From Thermotogaceae bacterium (lineage in GTDB: Bacteria; Thermotogota; Thermotogae; Thermotogales; Thermotogaceae): a stretch of DNA of 57,273 nt. Positions 1 to 12,067 of the stretch are shown in pieces. The stretch lies in contig WGAO01000076.1 in assembly GCA_015489065.1 (NCBI GenBank), positions 1 to 57,273 of the forward strand. Direction: 5' to 3'. Position 1 is the first letter of the stretch. Each line of letters opens with the position of its first letter. Below the pieces are notes generated by a model. It was not told where the DNA came from, did not search any database, and worked only from the letters and a program-made list of their open reading frames with translations. The translations under genes were made by a program, and so were the position numbers.

Positions 1-44
1 AAAAAATCTATTGCATCTGATAACACTTCTTCTGGGCTTGCCAT
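1..44 (-). CDS. 5' end of an unidentified gene running off the window
   Basis: An ATG at 44-42 on the minus strand opens a frame that stays open to the window edge and encodes only 14 residues (MASPEEVLSDAIDF). A GAGGTG Shine-Dalgarno sequence lies about 6 bases upstream, which is what makes the start believable. The fragment is too short to identify. It points the same way as the operon at 395-8123 but is separated from it by 350 bases, so it is probably transcribed separately. Confidence 0.45.
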   Translation of the reverse strand, partial: MASPEEVLSDAIDF

Positions 45-394
45 ATCTCACACCTCACAGCTTTTAACATTGGAAGATCTCCTATCTCTCACAAGACATT
101 CTTTTTTACCTCAACCAATTATTTACACATCAACATTTAACGCATGCAAAAAGCTCATTCACTGCTTTTACAAAAATGCAAATATCACTAGATCAACTTA
201 GATTAATTTAAGAAATACTTATGAATTTTAAAGCAAGCAAAAGTGTTTTTTCTAGTGCTAACATTATAGAAAATGAAGGCCGGGAATCTATTACTGCAAG
301 GTTGCTAATCGGTAACCAATTTGTGACTAAAATTGTTATCAAGGATAACTCTTAATATCATGTTACTTTTAAAAGCAACTTTCAGATCAACTGA
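45..394. other. 350-base gap without a gene, containing two short palindromes
   Basis: I see no supported coding frame and no tRNA cloverleaf in this stretch. It holds two inverted repeats: a 6-bp one at 335-349 (GTTATC-AAG-GATAAC) and a near-perfect 18-base palindrome at 362-379 (GTTACTTTTAAAAGCAAC, one mismatched pair). Either could be an operator for the gene at 1-44 or part of the 3' end of the nitroreductase transcript. No clear -35/-10 pair was found for the minus strand. Confidence 0.4.
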
Positions 395-952
395 TCACAA
401 AATTGTCAGTATTTCATCTAAGCTCTTTCTCTCGTACTTTGGCTTAGAATCGTCTGGGTATCCGATAGGAAGGATAACCTCAAGTCTATATTCCTTCGGA
501 AGGCCCATGTAGTCAGAGATATCCTTGAAATTCGTCGGCGTGTATGTCACCGTTCCAAGACCTCTCTCTTCAAGAGCCAGAAGGAGATATCCTATGGACA
601 ACCACACAGATTCTCTGGAGAATGGAGATTTCGTATGAGAGTAAACAAACAAAAGGAAGGGAGCTTCCGATAAGAATGGCTTCTTCCAGCTGAATCCCAT
701 TTTTTTAAGCCATTCTCGAAGCTCTCCTTTCGATTTCTCGTAGAATTCCCTTTCTCCTTTCTCACATATTTCTCTTATCTTTTCTTTGTCTTCTTTCTTT
801 GATACGAGAATAAAGCGCCAAGGTTGATCGTTCTTACCAGATGGAGCTTCTTTAGCAACATTTATTGCATACTTTATATCTTCTATATCGGGGACTTCCT
901 TTTTGAATTTTCTGACTGTCTTTCTCTTTTTTGCAAGGTCAAGCAAATTCAC
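395..952 (-). CDS. Nitroreductase family FMN-dependent oxidoreductase
   Basis: The 185-residue product has the nitroreductase fold pattern. It opens with the family's usual N-terminus (MNLLDLAKKRKTVRKF), where the basic residues would bind the FMN phosphate. This is followed by APSGKNDQPW and, near the C-terminus, LPIGYPDD. Such enzymes reduce quinones, nitro compounds or flavins with NAD(P)H in the cytoplasm; the substrate here is unknown. I chose the GTG at 952 because GGAGTGAT lies just ahead of it and the family usually starts there; an in-frame TTG at 976 would overlap gltX and lacks a good SD. It is the last gene of the minus-strand operon and starts 4 bases after the gltX stop. Confidence 0.85.
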   Translation of the reverse strand: MNLLDLAKKRKTVRKFKKEVPDIEDIKYAINVAKEAPSGKNDQPWRFILVSKKEDKEKIREICEKGEREFYEKSKGELREWLKKMGFSWKKPFLSEAPFLLFVYSHTKSPFSRESVWLSIGYLLLALEERGLGTVTYTPTNFKDISDYMGLPKEYRLEVILPIGYPDDSKPKYERKSLDEILTIL

Positions 953-956
953 ATTA

Positions 957-2336
957 TCACTCCAAGCTTCTTTCAAGGCGCTTTTTTATCTCTTCAAATC
1001 CCAGTATGTAAATCATCACGTCAAGCTCGACTCCCTCTTCCTTCCCGCTGAGAGCCTTTCTGAGCTTGTGGAAAAAGTCCTTTCCTCTCACTTTGTACTT
1101 TTTCATAGGAGCGGAAAAAGCTTTTATGATAGATTTTCTGTTCCAATCAATATCTTCTAAATTCTTGAGAATTTCCCTGAGCGCTTTCTTTTCGTTTTCT
1201 TCAAAATCCACTTTAACTTCTGGATCTCTGAAAAAATAATCCACGAGTTCCGGGAGTTCTGAAAGCTCTTTCAACCTGTCTTTAACCGCCTCTAAAATAT
1301 CGATGAGTCTGGGATGATTTGGATCAAATCCAGCTCTTTTCAAGAATGGTTTTGAAAGCTCTGCCAGTCGATCTGCCGGGATCTTCTTTATATAAACCGA
1401 ATTCATCCATCTCAGCTTTTCAAAATCGAATATCGCAGGATTTTTTCCAAGTCTGTCAAGAGAAAAATTTGTTATCATCTCATCGATATCCATTATTTCT
1501 TTTCCCTCTGGATGTGACCACCCAAGAAGTACGAGGTAGTTTACAAGAGCTTCTGAAAGAATTCCCCTGTCCCGCATTTCCTCTACAGAAGTCGCTCCAT
1601 GCCTTTTGCTGAGTTTCTTTCCATCAGGCCCCAGTATCATTGAAACATGGGCAAATCTTGGCGACTTTTTTTCGAGAGCTTCGTAAAGAGCCAGTTGCCT
1701 CAGGGTGTTTGAAAGGTGGTCATCTCCTCTGACAACATGTGTTATTCTCATATCGGCGTCGTCCACAACAACTGCAAAGTTGTAAGTTGGCATACCATTT
1801 GATCTCATTATCGCAAAATCACCTATAGTTCCTTTTTTAAAAATGATTTCTCCTCTGACGATATCTTCAAAAGAATAATCCTTACTCGGCATTTTAAAGA
1901 ACACCGCTGGAAAAAGCCCCTTATCCTCGTACTCCTTTCTTCTCGATGGAGTATCGTATTCTTTGAACATCTCTTCACTGTAATGTGGGGGTTTTCCTTC
2001 AGAGAGAAGCTTCTCTCTTATCCTTTCGATCTCCTCTGGATATGCATAAACATAGTAAGCCTTTCCAGATTTGACGAGATTTTCCGCTACGCTTCTGTAA
2101 AGATCTAACCTCTCGCTTTGGCGGTAAAATTCATCCCAATCAAGCCCCAGCCATTTTATAGCTTTTTTCAACCTCTCCTCGTATTCTTTTTTTGACCTCT
2201 CTAGATCCGTGTCCTCTATCCTCAGTATGAATTTTCCCTTCTCTTTTCTAGCAAAAAGCCAGTTGAAGAGAGCCGTTCTCGCCCCGCCAACATGGAGATA
2301 TCCCGTAGGGCTTGGTGCAAACCTAACTCTTACCAT
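957..2336 (-). CDS. gltX: Glutamyl-tRNA synthetase
   Basis: This class I synthetase of 459 residues charges tRNA-Glu (and, if non-discriminating, also tRNA-Gln) with glutamate. The HIGH-type signature is [10 protein letters not shown] near residues 9-18, and the KMSKS-type loop reads KLSKR near residues 241-245. The remaining helical C-terminal half is the anticodon-binding region. The ATG at 2336 is preferred because GGAGGG lies 6 bases upstream and the protein then begins [13 protein letters not shown] longer in-frame start at 2357 would sit inside the dehydrogenase gene. The ATG overlaps the stop of that upstream gene by 7 bases, so translation is probably coupled. Confidence 0.96.
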   Translation of the reverse strand: MVRVRFAPSPTGYLHVGGARTALFNWLFARKEKGKFILRIEDTDLERSKKEYEERLKKAIKWLGLDWDEFYRQSERLDLYRSVAENLVKSGKAYYVYAYPEEIERIREKLLSEGKPPHYSEEMFKEYDTPSRRKEYEDKGLFPAVFFKMPSKDYSFEDIVRGEIIFKKGTIGDFAIMRSNGMPTYNFAVVVDDADMRITHVVRGDDHLSNTLRQLALYEALEKKSPRFAHVSMILGPDGKKLSKRHGATSVEEMRDRGILSEALVNYLVLLGWSHPEGKEIMDIDEMITNFSLDRLGKNPAIFDFEKLRWMNSVYIKKIPADRLAELSKPFLKRAGFDPNHPRLIDILEAVKDRLKELSELPELVDYFFRDPEVKVDFEENEKKALREILKNLEDIDWNRKSIIKAFSAPMKKYKVRGKDFFHKLRKALSGKEEGVELDVMIYILGFEEIKKRLERSLE

Positions 2337-3412
2337 GCTATTCCCTCCATCTCCCAAGCCGCGAAATCAAATGGAAACCTCACGGGTTTTTTCTCAAGGT
2401 ATGATTTGTATATAGCCAAAACTATATCAACCGCTTTTCTTCCTTCCTCTCCCGGAATTGCAGGATCTCTTCCAGTGTCAATCGACTCGTAGAAATCTCT
2501 GTACAGAGGCACATGACCGTGTCCATAAACGGTATCCGGATCGGGGAGATTCATCATCGGATGTGAGTCTTCATTTTCAAATCTCCAGACCTCTATCCTG
2601 TTTACAGCCAAACCTCCTATTTTCACAGTTCCCTTCTCTCCAAATATGCTAAGCGTTTCCTCCAGATTTCTCGGGTATACAACACTCGTACCTTCTATTA
2701 TTCCCACCGCGCCGCTCTTAAACTTAACTATTGCGGCTCCAAAATCTTCGGCTTCTATATATGGGTGGTTAAAATTCTCGACAAATCCCACGACCTCCTC
2801 TACATCCCCACCAAGCATCCACTGAAGAAGATCTATATTGTGTGTGGATTGATTCATAAGGACTCCACCATCGCTTCTCCACTTCCCCCTCCAATCTGCC
2901 TGCTTGTAATAATCCTCGTTTCTGTTCCATCTGATAGATGCCACTCCGTAAAATATCCGCCCGAACGATCCATCCTCCACCTTTTTTCTAAGTTCGACTA
3001 TAGGCGGATTAAATCTGTTCTGAAATGACACCGCAAGTTTCAAATTTTTTCTCTTGGCGAGGTCTATCATCTGGTCCATATGCTTCGTAGAGAGCGCCAT
3101 AGGCTTCTCAACAAGGACATGCTTTCCATTGTCTAGAGCCCCTATAGTAAGGTCGTAATGTGTCCCGCTACTAGTCGCTATAGCTACCGCGTCTATATCA
3201 TCTCTTTTGAAAAAATAGTCCGCAGATGTTGATATCTCCGGCTTTTTGCCAAGAACTTCAGCGTATTTTCTAGAAAGAGCCATTGCCTTATCTTCAATCA
3301 AATCACAAACTCCTACAAGCTCTATTACATCTGAATTTTTCAGAAGCGCTTCAAGGTGTTTCTTGCTAGCTATTCTTCCCGCTCCTATCAGTGCCAATCT
3401 CAGCTTTTCCAC
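2330..3412 (-). CDS. Gfo/Idh/MocA family NAD(P)-dependent sugar dehydrogenase
   Basis: The product has 360 residues. It has an N-terminal Rossmann fold ([10 protein letters not shown] near residue 7) and the family's EKP motif (VLVEKPMAL near residue 95), whose Lys normally takes part in catalysis. A C-terminal alpha/beta domain carries [18 protein letters not shown], which contains the expected catalytic-region His and Asp. The segment [11 protein letters not shown] followed by DGGVLMNQ resembles WlbA-like UDP-N-acetyl-glucuronate 3-dehydrogenases, so a nucleotide-sugar substrate is plausible but not shown. The start is a GTG at 3412 with GAGGGAGGG upstream, inside the 3' end of the ABC transporter gene (47-base overlap). 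Confidence 0.88.
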   Translation of the reverse strand: MEKLRLALIGAGRIASKKHLEALLKNSDVIELVGVCDLIEDKAMALSRKYAEVLGKKPEISTSADYFFKRDDIDAVAIATSSGTHYDLTIGALDNGKHVLVEKPMALSTKHMDQMIDLAKRKNLKLAVSFQNRFNPPIVELRKKVEDGSFGRIFYGVASIRWNRNEDYYKQADWRGKWRSDGGVLMNQSTHNIDLLQWMLGGDVEEVVGFVENFNHPYIEAEDFGAAIVKFKSGAVGIIEGTSVVYPRNLEETLSIFGEKGTVKIGGLAVNRIEVWRFENEDSHPMMNLPDPDTVYGHGHVPLYRDFYESIDTGRDPAIPGEEGRKAVDIVLAIYKSYLEKKPVRFPFDFAAWEMEGIAW

Positions 3413-5144
3413 TTCTGTTTCCCTCCCTCATCTTGCTGTACAATCGATAGTAGAATCCCTTCTTTCTGAGGAGCTCAAAATGATTCCCCTCTTCCACGAT
3501 TTTTCCCTCATGAAGGACATATATCTTCCTGGCGTTTCTCACCGTTGAAAGTCTATGAGCTATGGCTATTACGGTTCTCTCTTTTGATAACTCCTCTACA
3601 GTTTCCTGTATCAGAGCTTCCGTTGCGGTATCTATGCTCGCCGTAGCCTCGTCTAGTATGAGAATTTTCGCGTCAAAAAGCACTGCTCTTGCCAAAGATA
3701 TAAGTTGCCTTTCACCAAGAGATAGATTACCACCTCTCTCGGTGAGATATGTATTTACACCGTTTGGAAATTTTTCAAAGATTCTCAGCGCCTTGATTTT
3801 CTTCAGAGCTTTTATTACCTTCCCTTCCGGGATACTCTTGTCAAACAATCTTATATTATCGAGTATCGTTCCTTCGAATATTATAACTTCTTGCGGAACT
3901 ACCGAGATTTGCTTTCTCAAAGCTTTTAGATCGTATTCTCTTATCTCTACATCATCTATCCTTATCTCACCTTTCTGCGGGCGATAAGTGAGATTCAAGA
4001 GCGAGAGCATTGAAGTCTTGCCAGCACCAGTCTCCCCAACTATGGCGTTCAACCCTCCCGGCTCGAACTTGGCGTTTACACCCCTCAAGACCCAATTCTC
4101 CCACTCATAAGCTAGCCAAACATCTTTAAATTCGACGACACCCTTCTTTATCTCCTTCACACCTCCTTCTCTGAGCTCTTCTCTTTCGTTTTTAAGTATT
4201 TTCTCGATTTTCTCTGCAGATGCGAGTGAGCTTTGTGCTATATCGAATTTCTCGGCAAAATCTCTTATCGGATTGAAGAACATGTCGAGGTACGAAGCAA
4301 AAGCATAGAGTGTCCCTATTCCTATCAATCCATTCTTAACCATTCCCGATCCGAACCACACTATTATCGCTATGCCGAGAGAATAGAGAAGATCCATGGA
4401 AGGCCTGAATATCCCAAATAGCGTTATCTGCTTCATGACATTCCTATAGTATTCTTCGGTTATATCTCTGAACTCTCTTCTTTTTACATCTCTAACCTCA
4501 AACGCTTGAATTACCGTCATACCAGCTATATGCTCTGCAAGAAAAGCGTTTATCTTTGCAATGTTCGTTCTTATCGTGTTGTATATCTGTCTTGCATACC
4601 TTCTGAATACAACTGTAACGACAACCACCAAAAGCATTATGGGAGAGAGTGTACCCAAGAGATACATGGAAAGTTTTACAAGCATGAAGAATATTCCAGC
4701 AATTAGAAATACATCTTTCACAAGAGATGTAAACACCGTCACGAAAAATTCCATCAAATTCTGTGTATCATTCGTTATCCTGGTCGTTACTACTCCAGAG
4801 TGCGTTTTGTCAAAATAGCTCATAGGAAGATGAAGGACATGGTCAAATATGTCTCTCCTGAGATCGTATATTATCTTTGCTCCTGTGTAAGAGGATATGT
4901 AAAGTGTTAAGAAATTCAAAGCAAAAGAAGAGACCACAACTCCTAGAAATAAAAGAGATTCTTTCGCAACTCCAGCTATTCTCTGCGTTGCATCTAAAGA
5001 AGTATTGAGTATGTATGAATCTATCGCTTTTTTGGTTATGAAAGGCGGAAGAACATCCACTCCCGCTGATATTATCACCAGTGCCACTGTCAACACCACA
5101 AAAAGAGAATACCTCTTCATGTAAGCTAAGAGCCACTTTTTCAC
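3366..5144 (-). CDS. ABC exporter half-transporter (membrane domain fused to ATPase)
   Basis: The 592-residue protein has about six transmembrane helices in its first 300 residues, then a nucleotide-binding domain. The ATPase has a Walker A (GETGAGKT), an ABC signature of the form LSLGERQ (not the usual LSGGQ) and a Walker B with catalytic Glu (ILILDEATAS). The His switch lies in AIAHRLSTV. The architecture is that of multidrug or lipid exporters such as MsbA and TM287/288, which work as dimers. Only one half-transporter gene is present, so it either homodimerises or pairs with a subunit encoded elsewhere. The GTG start at 5144 overlaps the upstream stop as GTGA and has GGGGTGG just before it. 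Confidence 0.93.
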   Translation of the reverse strand: MKKWLLAYMKRYSLFVVLTVALVIISAGVDVLPPFITKKAIDSYILNTSLDATQRIAGVAKESLLFLGVVVSSFALNFLTLYISSYTGAKIIYDLRRDIFDHVLHLPMSYFDKTHSGVVTTRITNDTQNLMEFFVTVFTSLVKDVFLIAGIFFMLVKLSMYLLGTLSPIMLLVVVVTVVFRRYARQIYNTIRTNIAKINAFLAEHIAGMTVIQAFEVRDVKRREFRDITEEYYRNVMKQITLFGIFRPSMDLLYSLGIAIIVWFGSGMVKNGLIGIGTLYAFASYLDMFFNPIRDFAEKFDIAQSSLASAEKIEKILKNEREELREGGVKEIKKGVVEFKDVWLAYEWENWVLRGVNAKFEPGGLNAIVGETGAGKTSMLSLLNLTYRPQKGEIRIDDVEIREYDLKALRKQISVVPQEVIIFEGTILDNIRLFDKSIPEGKVIKALKKIKALRIFEKFPNGVNTYLTERGGNLSLGERQLISLARAVLFDAKILILDEATASIDTATEALIQETVEELSKERTVIAIAHRLSTVRNARKIYVLHEGKIVEEGNHFELLRKKGFYYRLYSKMREGNRSGKAEIGTDRSGKNS

Positions 5145-5705
5145 GGAACCACCCCAAGATGTGATGTGTCGTTCAGAGAGTATATTCTCCACCATCCATC
5201 TTTGATAAGTGCGGTTGTTACTGATGCGTTATGAACTACAAATTCTCTGAAGCTTTCAAGAGGCATCTTCATCACATAACAAACAGCTGCCCTGACTACT
5301 ATAGCGTGCGTCACCACTACAATCTCTTCTCCTCCCAGCTCGTATATTCTCTCAAGAGCTCTTTTCGTTCTTTCATAGACGCTTCTCACACTCTCTACAC
5401 CCTCTATCTCCGCATCTGGATTTGTGGCCCACTCTTTGTATTCTTTTTTAAACTCTTTTTTCACTTTGTCTGCAGGGAGTCCTTCCCAAAGGGACAGATC
5501 AGACTCTATCAAATCTTCAACTACCTCTACTTCCAAACCGTGTACCTTTGCGATCTCTTCAGCCGTCTGACGCGCTCTTTTTAAGGGGCTCGAATAGATC
5601 CTATCTACAGGAATGGATGCAAATCTAAGCGCCAGTGCTTGTGCTTGGCGAATTCCAATTTCATCCAGGGGAAGATCTATCCTACCTTGCCATCTCCTCA
5701 TTGTG

Positions 5706-8123
<2,418 letters not shown>

Positions 8124-8252
8124 TTGCTTTTCCCTCCTTACTTTCAAACGTAATGAATATACTACCGCTATCTTTAAAAGCCAACAATTTGGTTTTGCTC
8201 TTTTCGTGTATTCTTTGCTTACAAATTGGTGGAAATCGAAAAAGATAAGTTG

Positions 8253-8258
8253 TATAAT
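8253..8258 (+). promoter_or_regulatory. Candidate -10 element of the rpsO-pnp promoter
   Basis: A perfect TATAAT lies here, about 80 bases ahead of the rpsO start, in the divergent gap between the metallophosphoesterase and rpsO genes. No convincing TTGACA-like -35 was seen at 16-18 bases spacing. A transcript starting around 8265 would begin just at the structured leader. Confidence 0.5.
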
Positions 8259-8260
8259 AC

Positions 8261-8334
8261 CCTTGCCCCAGTGCTCGGATCGTGGTATAGCCCCGAATCT
8301 GGGCTCTGGGAGAAGATCCTAGGAGGTGTTCAAA
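8261..8334 (+). promoter_or_regulatory. Structured 5' leader of rpsO, possible S15 autoregulatory site
   Basis: The leader can fold in nested helices: GGATC (8277-8281) with GATCC (8315-8319), enclosing AGCCC (8289-8293) with GGGCT (8301-8305). A competing helix, CCCAG (8267-8271) with CTGGG (8306-8310), could form as a pseudoknot or alternative state. The outer helix ends one base before the AGGAGG ribosome site at 8321-8326. In several bacteria ribosomal protein S15 binds its own mRNA leader to repress translation; assigning that role here is inference. Confidence 0.45.
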
Positions 8335-8604
8335 TTGGGCCTTGACCCGGAAAAAAAGGCCGAGATAATCAAAGAGTACAGGATAACTGACAAAGACACT
8401 GGCTCTGTGGAAGTTCAAGTGGCGCTGTTAACAGCGAGAATAAGACATCTCACGGAGCATCTCAAGAAGCATCCAAAGGATTACCACTCCAGAAGAGGAC
8501 TTATGAAGATGGTCGGTAGAAGAAGAAAGCTCCTCAAGTACCTGAGAAAGAAAAAGCCAGAAGCCTACAAGGAATTGATAGAAAAGCTAGGACTTAGAAA
8601 ATGA
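8335..8604 (+). CDS. rpsO: 30S ribosomal protein S15
   Basis: The 89-residue product is the exact family length. S15 binds the central domain of 16S rRNA early in 30S assembly. The conserved stretches are [33 protein letters not shown] and [12 protein letters not shown]-like sequence (here [15 protein letters not shown]). The start is TTG at 8335: AGGAGG at 8321-8326 is correctly spaced from it, whereas an in-frame GTG at 8326 overlaps that ribosome site and would add three residues. It is followed by pnp, the usual bacterial order. Confidence 0.97.
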   Translation: MGLDPEKKAEIIKEYRITDKDTGSVEVQVALLTARIRHLTEHLKKHPKDYHSRRGLMKMVGRRRKLLKYLRKKKPEAYKELIEKLGLRK

Positions 8605-8608
8605 GGGG

Positions 8609-8631
8609 GAGCGGGCTGGTTGTGCCCGCTC
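8609..8631 (+). terminator. Hairpin between rpsO and pnp (attenuator or RNase processing site)
   Basis: GAGCGGGC (8609-8616) pairs perfectly with GCCCGCTC (8624-8631) around a 7-base loop. The following sequence TCGATTTG has only a weak U tract, so full termination is unlikely. Partial attenuation, or cleavage as seen in the rpsO-pnp mRNA of other bacteria, fits better. The gap between the two genes has no other feature. Confidence 0.65.
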
Positions 8632-8661
8632 TCGATTTGAATAAGGAAAGGGGTGATCTTA

Positions 8662-10860
8662 TTGCGAACTTGGGAAACAGAACTATACGGTAGAAAGATA
8701 GTAGTAGAACATGGGAAGATGGCAAAGCAAGCTCACGGATCTGTCCTTCTCAGGATGGGAGAGTCCGCTGTATTAGCGACAGCCACGATGTCTGAAAACG
8801 CCGTTCAGGGCATAGATTTCGTTCCACTTACTGTGGAATTTCAGGAAAAATTCTACGCTGCTGGAAAGATACCTGGAGGATTCATAAAGAGAGAAGGAAG
8901 ACCCTCTGAAAGCGCCATACTCTCAGCACGATTAATTGACAGACCCATAAGACCTCTCTTCCCAAAGAAATTCAGAAACGAAGTTCAGGTCATAGTGATG
9001 GTTCTATCAGCAGATCCGGAGAATCCACCTGATGTTATGGGAATAACAGCAGCCTCTTTGGCTCTCAATGTATCGAAAATACCCTTTGAAGATGTAGTTG
9101 CCGGTGTGAGGATAGGCTATATCGATGGCGAGTTCATAGTATTTCCAAGCGAAGAGCAGCTTGAAAAGAGCAGACTTGATATAGTTGTTGCTGGAACAAA
9201 AGACGCCATAACAATGGTTGAAGGTGAGGCCAGAGAGATCAGCGAAGAAGAAATGATCAAAGCTTTGATGATCGCTCATGACGCAATAAAAGAGATAGTA
9301 AAGTTCGAGGAAAAGATAATATCAGAATTGAGCGTTGAAAAGTACCAGCCGGAGTATCCAGAACCACCAGAAGGGATGGTGGAGAAATTCTTGGAAATGG
9401 TAGACAGGGAAGAGCTTGAAAAGAGAATGCTTGTTAAAGAAAAGCGCGCGAGGAGCGAAGCTTTAAAAGAATATAGAAACTCTTTAATTGAAAAATTCTT
9501 TGAAGAAGTTTGGAAGCTCGAAGAAGGAGAATCACAAGACGATTATGCGGAATTCTTAAAAGAAGCGTATGACGATCTCGTAAAGCACGCAATGAGAAGG
9601 ATGATAGTTGAGAAAAATCTTAGAATGGATGGCAGAAAACCGACGGATATAAGACCAATTACCTGTGAGGTTGGTCTTCTCCCAAGGACTCACGGATCCG
9701 CTCTTTTCACAAGGGGAGAAACTCAAAGCTTAGGAATAGTCACATTGGGAGCTCCAATGGACGAACAAATAGTCGACACAATACTGGAAGAAGGAACGAA
9801 GAGATTCATGCTACATTACAACTTTCCGCCTTTCTCAACTGGAGAAGTCAAGCCGATGCGCGGTCCGAGCAGAAGAGAAATTGGACACGGCCATCTCGCA
9901 GAGAGAGCTTTAAAGTCAGTTATTCCACCTGAGGATGATTTTCCATACACAATAAGAGTGGTCTCTGAGATATTGGAGTCAAATGGATCGAGCTCTATGG
10001 CAACGGTGTGCTCTGGATCAATGGCTTTGATGGACGCAGGTGTACCGATAAAAAAACACGTTGCCGGAGTTGCTATGGGATTGATTGTTGAACCTGACAG
10101 AACGGTTATTCTGACGGATATATTAGGAAACGAAGATCACTACGGAGATATGGACTTCAAAGTTGCCGGAACGAGAGACGGTATAACGGCGTTTCAAATG
10201 GATTGTAAGGTGTCTGGCGTGAGTGAAAATCTCTTAAAAGAAGCACTTGAGCAAGCAAGACAGGCAAGAATGTTTATACTGGATAAGCTGTATGAAACTA
10301 TTCCAAATCCACGACCAACGGTTTCAAAGTACGCTCCTGTGATAAAGATGACCCAGATCGATCCAGAAAAGGTTGGAGAGATAATTGGACCAGGTGGAAA
10401 GGTTATTAAAAAGATCAGCAAAGATTACGATGTAGAAGTTTCAATAGACGATGAAACTGGAAAGGTAAAAGTTATCGGGAATGATGAGAAAAAAGTTGAC
10501 AAGGCTATCGAAGTTATACAATCGATAGTGAAGGACATAGAGGTTGGAACGATAATAATCGGCAAGGTAACAAGAATAGAGCCATATGGCATATTCCTCG
10601 AAATTCCACCGGGGAAAATCGGATTGATGCACGCAAGCAAGATGGGATCAGATGCCAAAGAATTCATGAAAAATATCAAAATAGGTGATGAGATAGAAGT
10701 AGAGGTTATAAATGTCGATGAACTCGGAAGACTCCAGTTTAAAAGACCAGGTATAAAAATAGTCGATCAGAAAAAACCTCAGAGAAGACCCTCAAGGAAC
10801 AATCAGAGACACAGTGATAACAGGAGGAGAGGTAGAAGTGAAGAGAACAGAGGTACATGA
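8662..10860 (+). CDS. pnp: Polyribonucleotide nucleotidyltransferase (PNPase)
   Basis: PNPase (732 residues) degrades RNA 3' to 5' by phosphorolysis. Two RNase PH-like domains (about 1-210 and 310-545) flank an alpha-helical linker. A KH domain follows ([17 protein letters not shown] near 575), then an S1 domain ([15 protein letters not shown] near 640) and a basic tail. The second PH core has [23 protein letters not shown], the typical phosphate-site region. I chose TTG at 8662, since AAGGGGTGATC just upstream is an SD; the in-frame GTG at 8653 lies inside that SD. The 3' end overlaps the peptidase gene by 23 bases. Confidence 0.97.
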   Translation: MRTWETELYGRKIVVEHGKMAKQAHGSVLLRMGESAVLATATMSENAVQGIDFVPLTVEFQEKFYAAGKIPGGFIKREGRPSESAILSARLIDRPIRPLFPKKFRNEVQVIVMVLSADPENPPDVMGITAASLALNVSKIPFEDVVAGVRIGYIDGEFIVFPSEEQLEKSRLDIVVAGTKDAITMVEGEAREISEEEMIKALMIAHDAIKEIVKFEEKIISELSVEKYQPEYPEPPEGMVEKFLEMVDREELEKRMLVKEKRARSEALKEYRNSLIEKFFEEVWKLEEGESQDDYAEFLKEAYDDLVKHAMRRMIVEKNLRMDGRKPTDIRPITCEVGLLPRTHGSALFTRGETQSLGIVTLGAPMDEQIVDTILEEGTKRFMLHYNFPPFSTGEVKPMRGPSRREIGHGHLAERALKSVIPPEDDFPYTIRVVSEILESNGSSSMATVCSGSMALMDAGVPIKKHVAGVAMGLIVEPDRTVILTDILGNEDHYGDMDFKVAGTRDGITAFQMDCKVSGVSENLLKEALEQARQARMFILDKLYETIPNPRPTVSKYAPVIKMTQIDPEKVGEIIGPGGKVIKKISKDYDVEVSIDDETGKVKVIGNDEKKVDKAIEVIQSIVKDIEVGTIIIGKVTRIEPYGIFLEIPPGKIGLMHASKMGSDAKEFMKNIKIGDEIEVEVINVDELGRLQFKRPGIKIVDQKKPQRRPSRNNQRHSDNRRRGRSEENRGT

Positions 10861-12067
10861 TCTTTCAATATACGCGGAAGAACTCCCGTATGTTGAGACA
10901 GCTTCTCTTGCCTTTTTGGTGAGAATAGGATCGGCACATGAAGGAGATTCCCAAGCGGGGATCTCCCATTTTTTAGAGCATGTATCTTTCAGAGGCACAA
11001 AGAATTTCACTATGAAGGAGCTAAAATACAGTGTTGAAAGCGTTGGAGGAACTCTAAATGCTTTTACCACACCGAGATCAACCGTATACTATGCAAAAAT
11101 TCCATCATTTCAGCTAAGGGAAACTCTTAAAGTTTTAAGCGAGGTTGTTTTCTATCCACTCATCAGGGAGAAAGATGTCGAGATAGAAAAGAGAATAATC
11201 CTAGAAGAGATAAAAATGACCCTTGAAAATCCAGAAGATAAACTTTACAGATCAGCACTGCAAAGCGTTTGGAAAGGGCCATACGGAAGAGATACTCTCG
11301 GATCCGAAGAAACTGTAAAAAAGATCACAGCTGACGACATAAGGAAATATCACGACGAAAAATATGTTGCGAATAGAATAAAGCTAGTAGCTACCGGAAA
11401 TTTGGAAGATTTTGATGACATCGTCAAAGAAATAGATATACCACAAAGCTTGAACAATGTCGAAGATCCAGAAGAACCTACATTCAAACACAACGATGAT
11501 GTAAAGCTAGATATCATGAAAGATATAAACCATGTTCATGTTCTTCTCATCAAAGAAGGATTGGGAAAAATGAGCGCGGATTACGAAAAGATGATGGTCC
11601 TCGACACGATATTGGGAAGCGGGATGAGCTCTTATCTGTTTGAGATGATAAGAGAAAGGCTTGGTACGGTCTACGAGATATACTCATTTGCCTATTCTCT
11701 CAAAAGTGTCGGAATATACGGGATATACTTCTCAACATCGCCGGAGAATGTTCAGAAAACGCTCGAAGAAATCAAGAGCTCCTTGACGAGATTTGACGCT
11801 TCAAAATACCATGAATATGGTACAAAAAGAAGGCTGGGAAAATTCAAAATGTCAATGGAATCGCCCTCTGGAGTTCTCAACTACATGGTGGATAAACTCG
11901 TGTATCTAGACGATGTAATTCATCCAAAAGAATATGAAAAGCTCATAACTAGTATATCCCCATCTGAGCTCAGGAATTTCTCTGAAAAGTTCTTGAGTGG
12001 AGACTGGTCGGTATTTGCAGTGGCACCAGAAGGGTTTAAATGGAATGTATCGAAAATCAAGATTTGA
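10838..12067 (+). CDS. M16 family zinc metallopeptidase
   Basis: This 409-residue pitrilysin-type protease has the inverted zinc motif HFLEH near residues 44-48, with the distal Glu ligand expected in ILEEIKM. The second half has the inactive-like M16 C-terminal domain with [15 protein letters not shown]. One-chain proteins of this size act as dimers and degrade short peptides. The gene directly follows pnp, an arrangement common in Firmicutes and Thermotogota. The GTG at 10838 is preferred over an in-frame GTG at 10814, because GGAGGAGAGG sits between them. The 3' end overlaps trmFO by 11 bases in convergent orientation. Confidence 0.92.
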   Translation: MKRTEVHDLSIYAEELPYVETASLAFLVRIGSAHEGDSQAGISHFLEHVSFRGTKNFTMKELKYSVESVGGTLNAFTTPRSTVYYAKIPSFQLRETLKVLSEVVFYPLIREKDVEIEKRIILEEIKMTLENPEDKLYRSALQSVWKGPYGRDTLGSEETVKKITADDIRKYHDEKYVANRIKLVATGNLEDFDDIVKEIDIPQSLNNVEDPEEPTFKHNDDVKLDIMKDINHVHVLLIKEGLGKMSADYEKMMVLDTILGSGMSSYLFEMIRERLGTVYEIYSFAYSLKSVGIYGIYFSTSPENVQKTLEEIKSSLTRFDASKYHEYGTKRRLGKFKMSMESPSGVLNYMVDKLVYLDDVIHPKEYEKLITSISPSELRNFSEKFLSGDWSVFAVAPEGFKWNVSKIKI

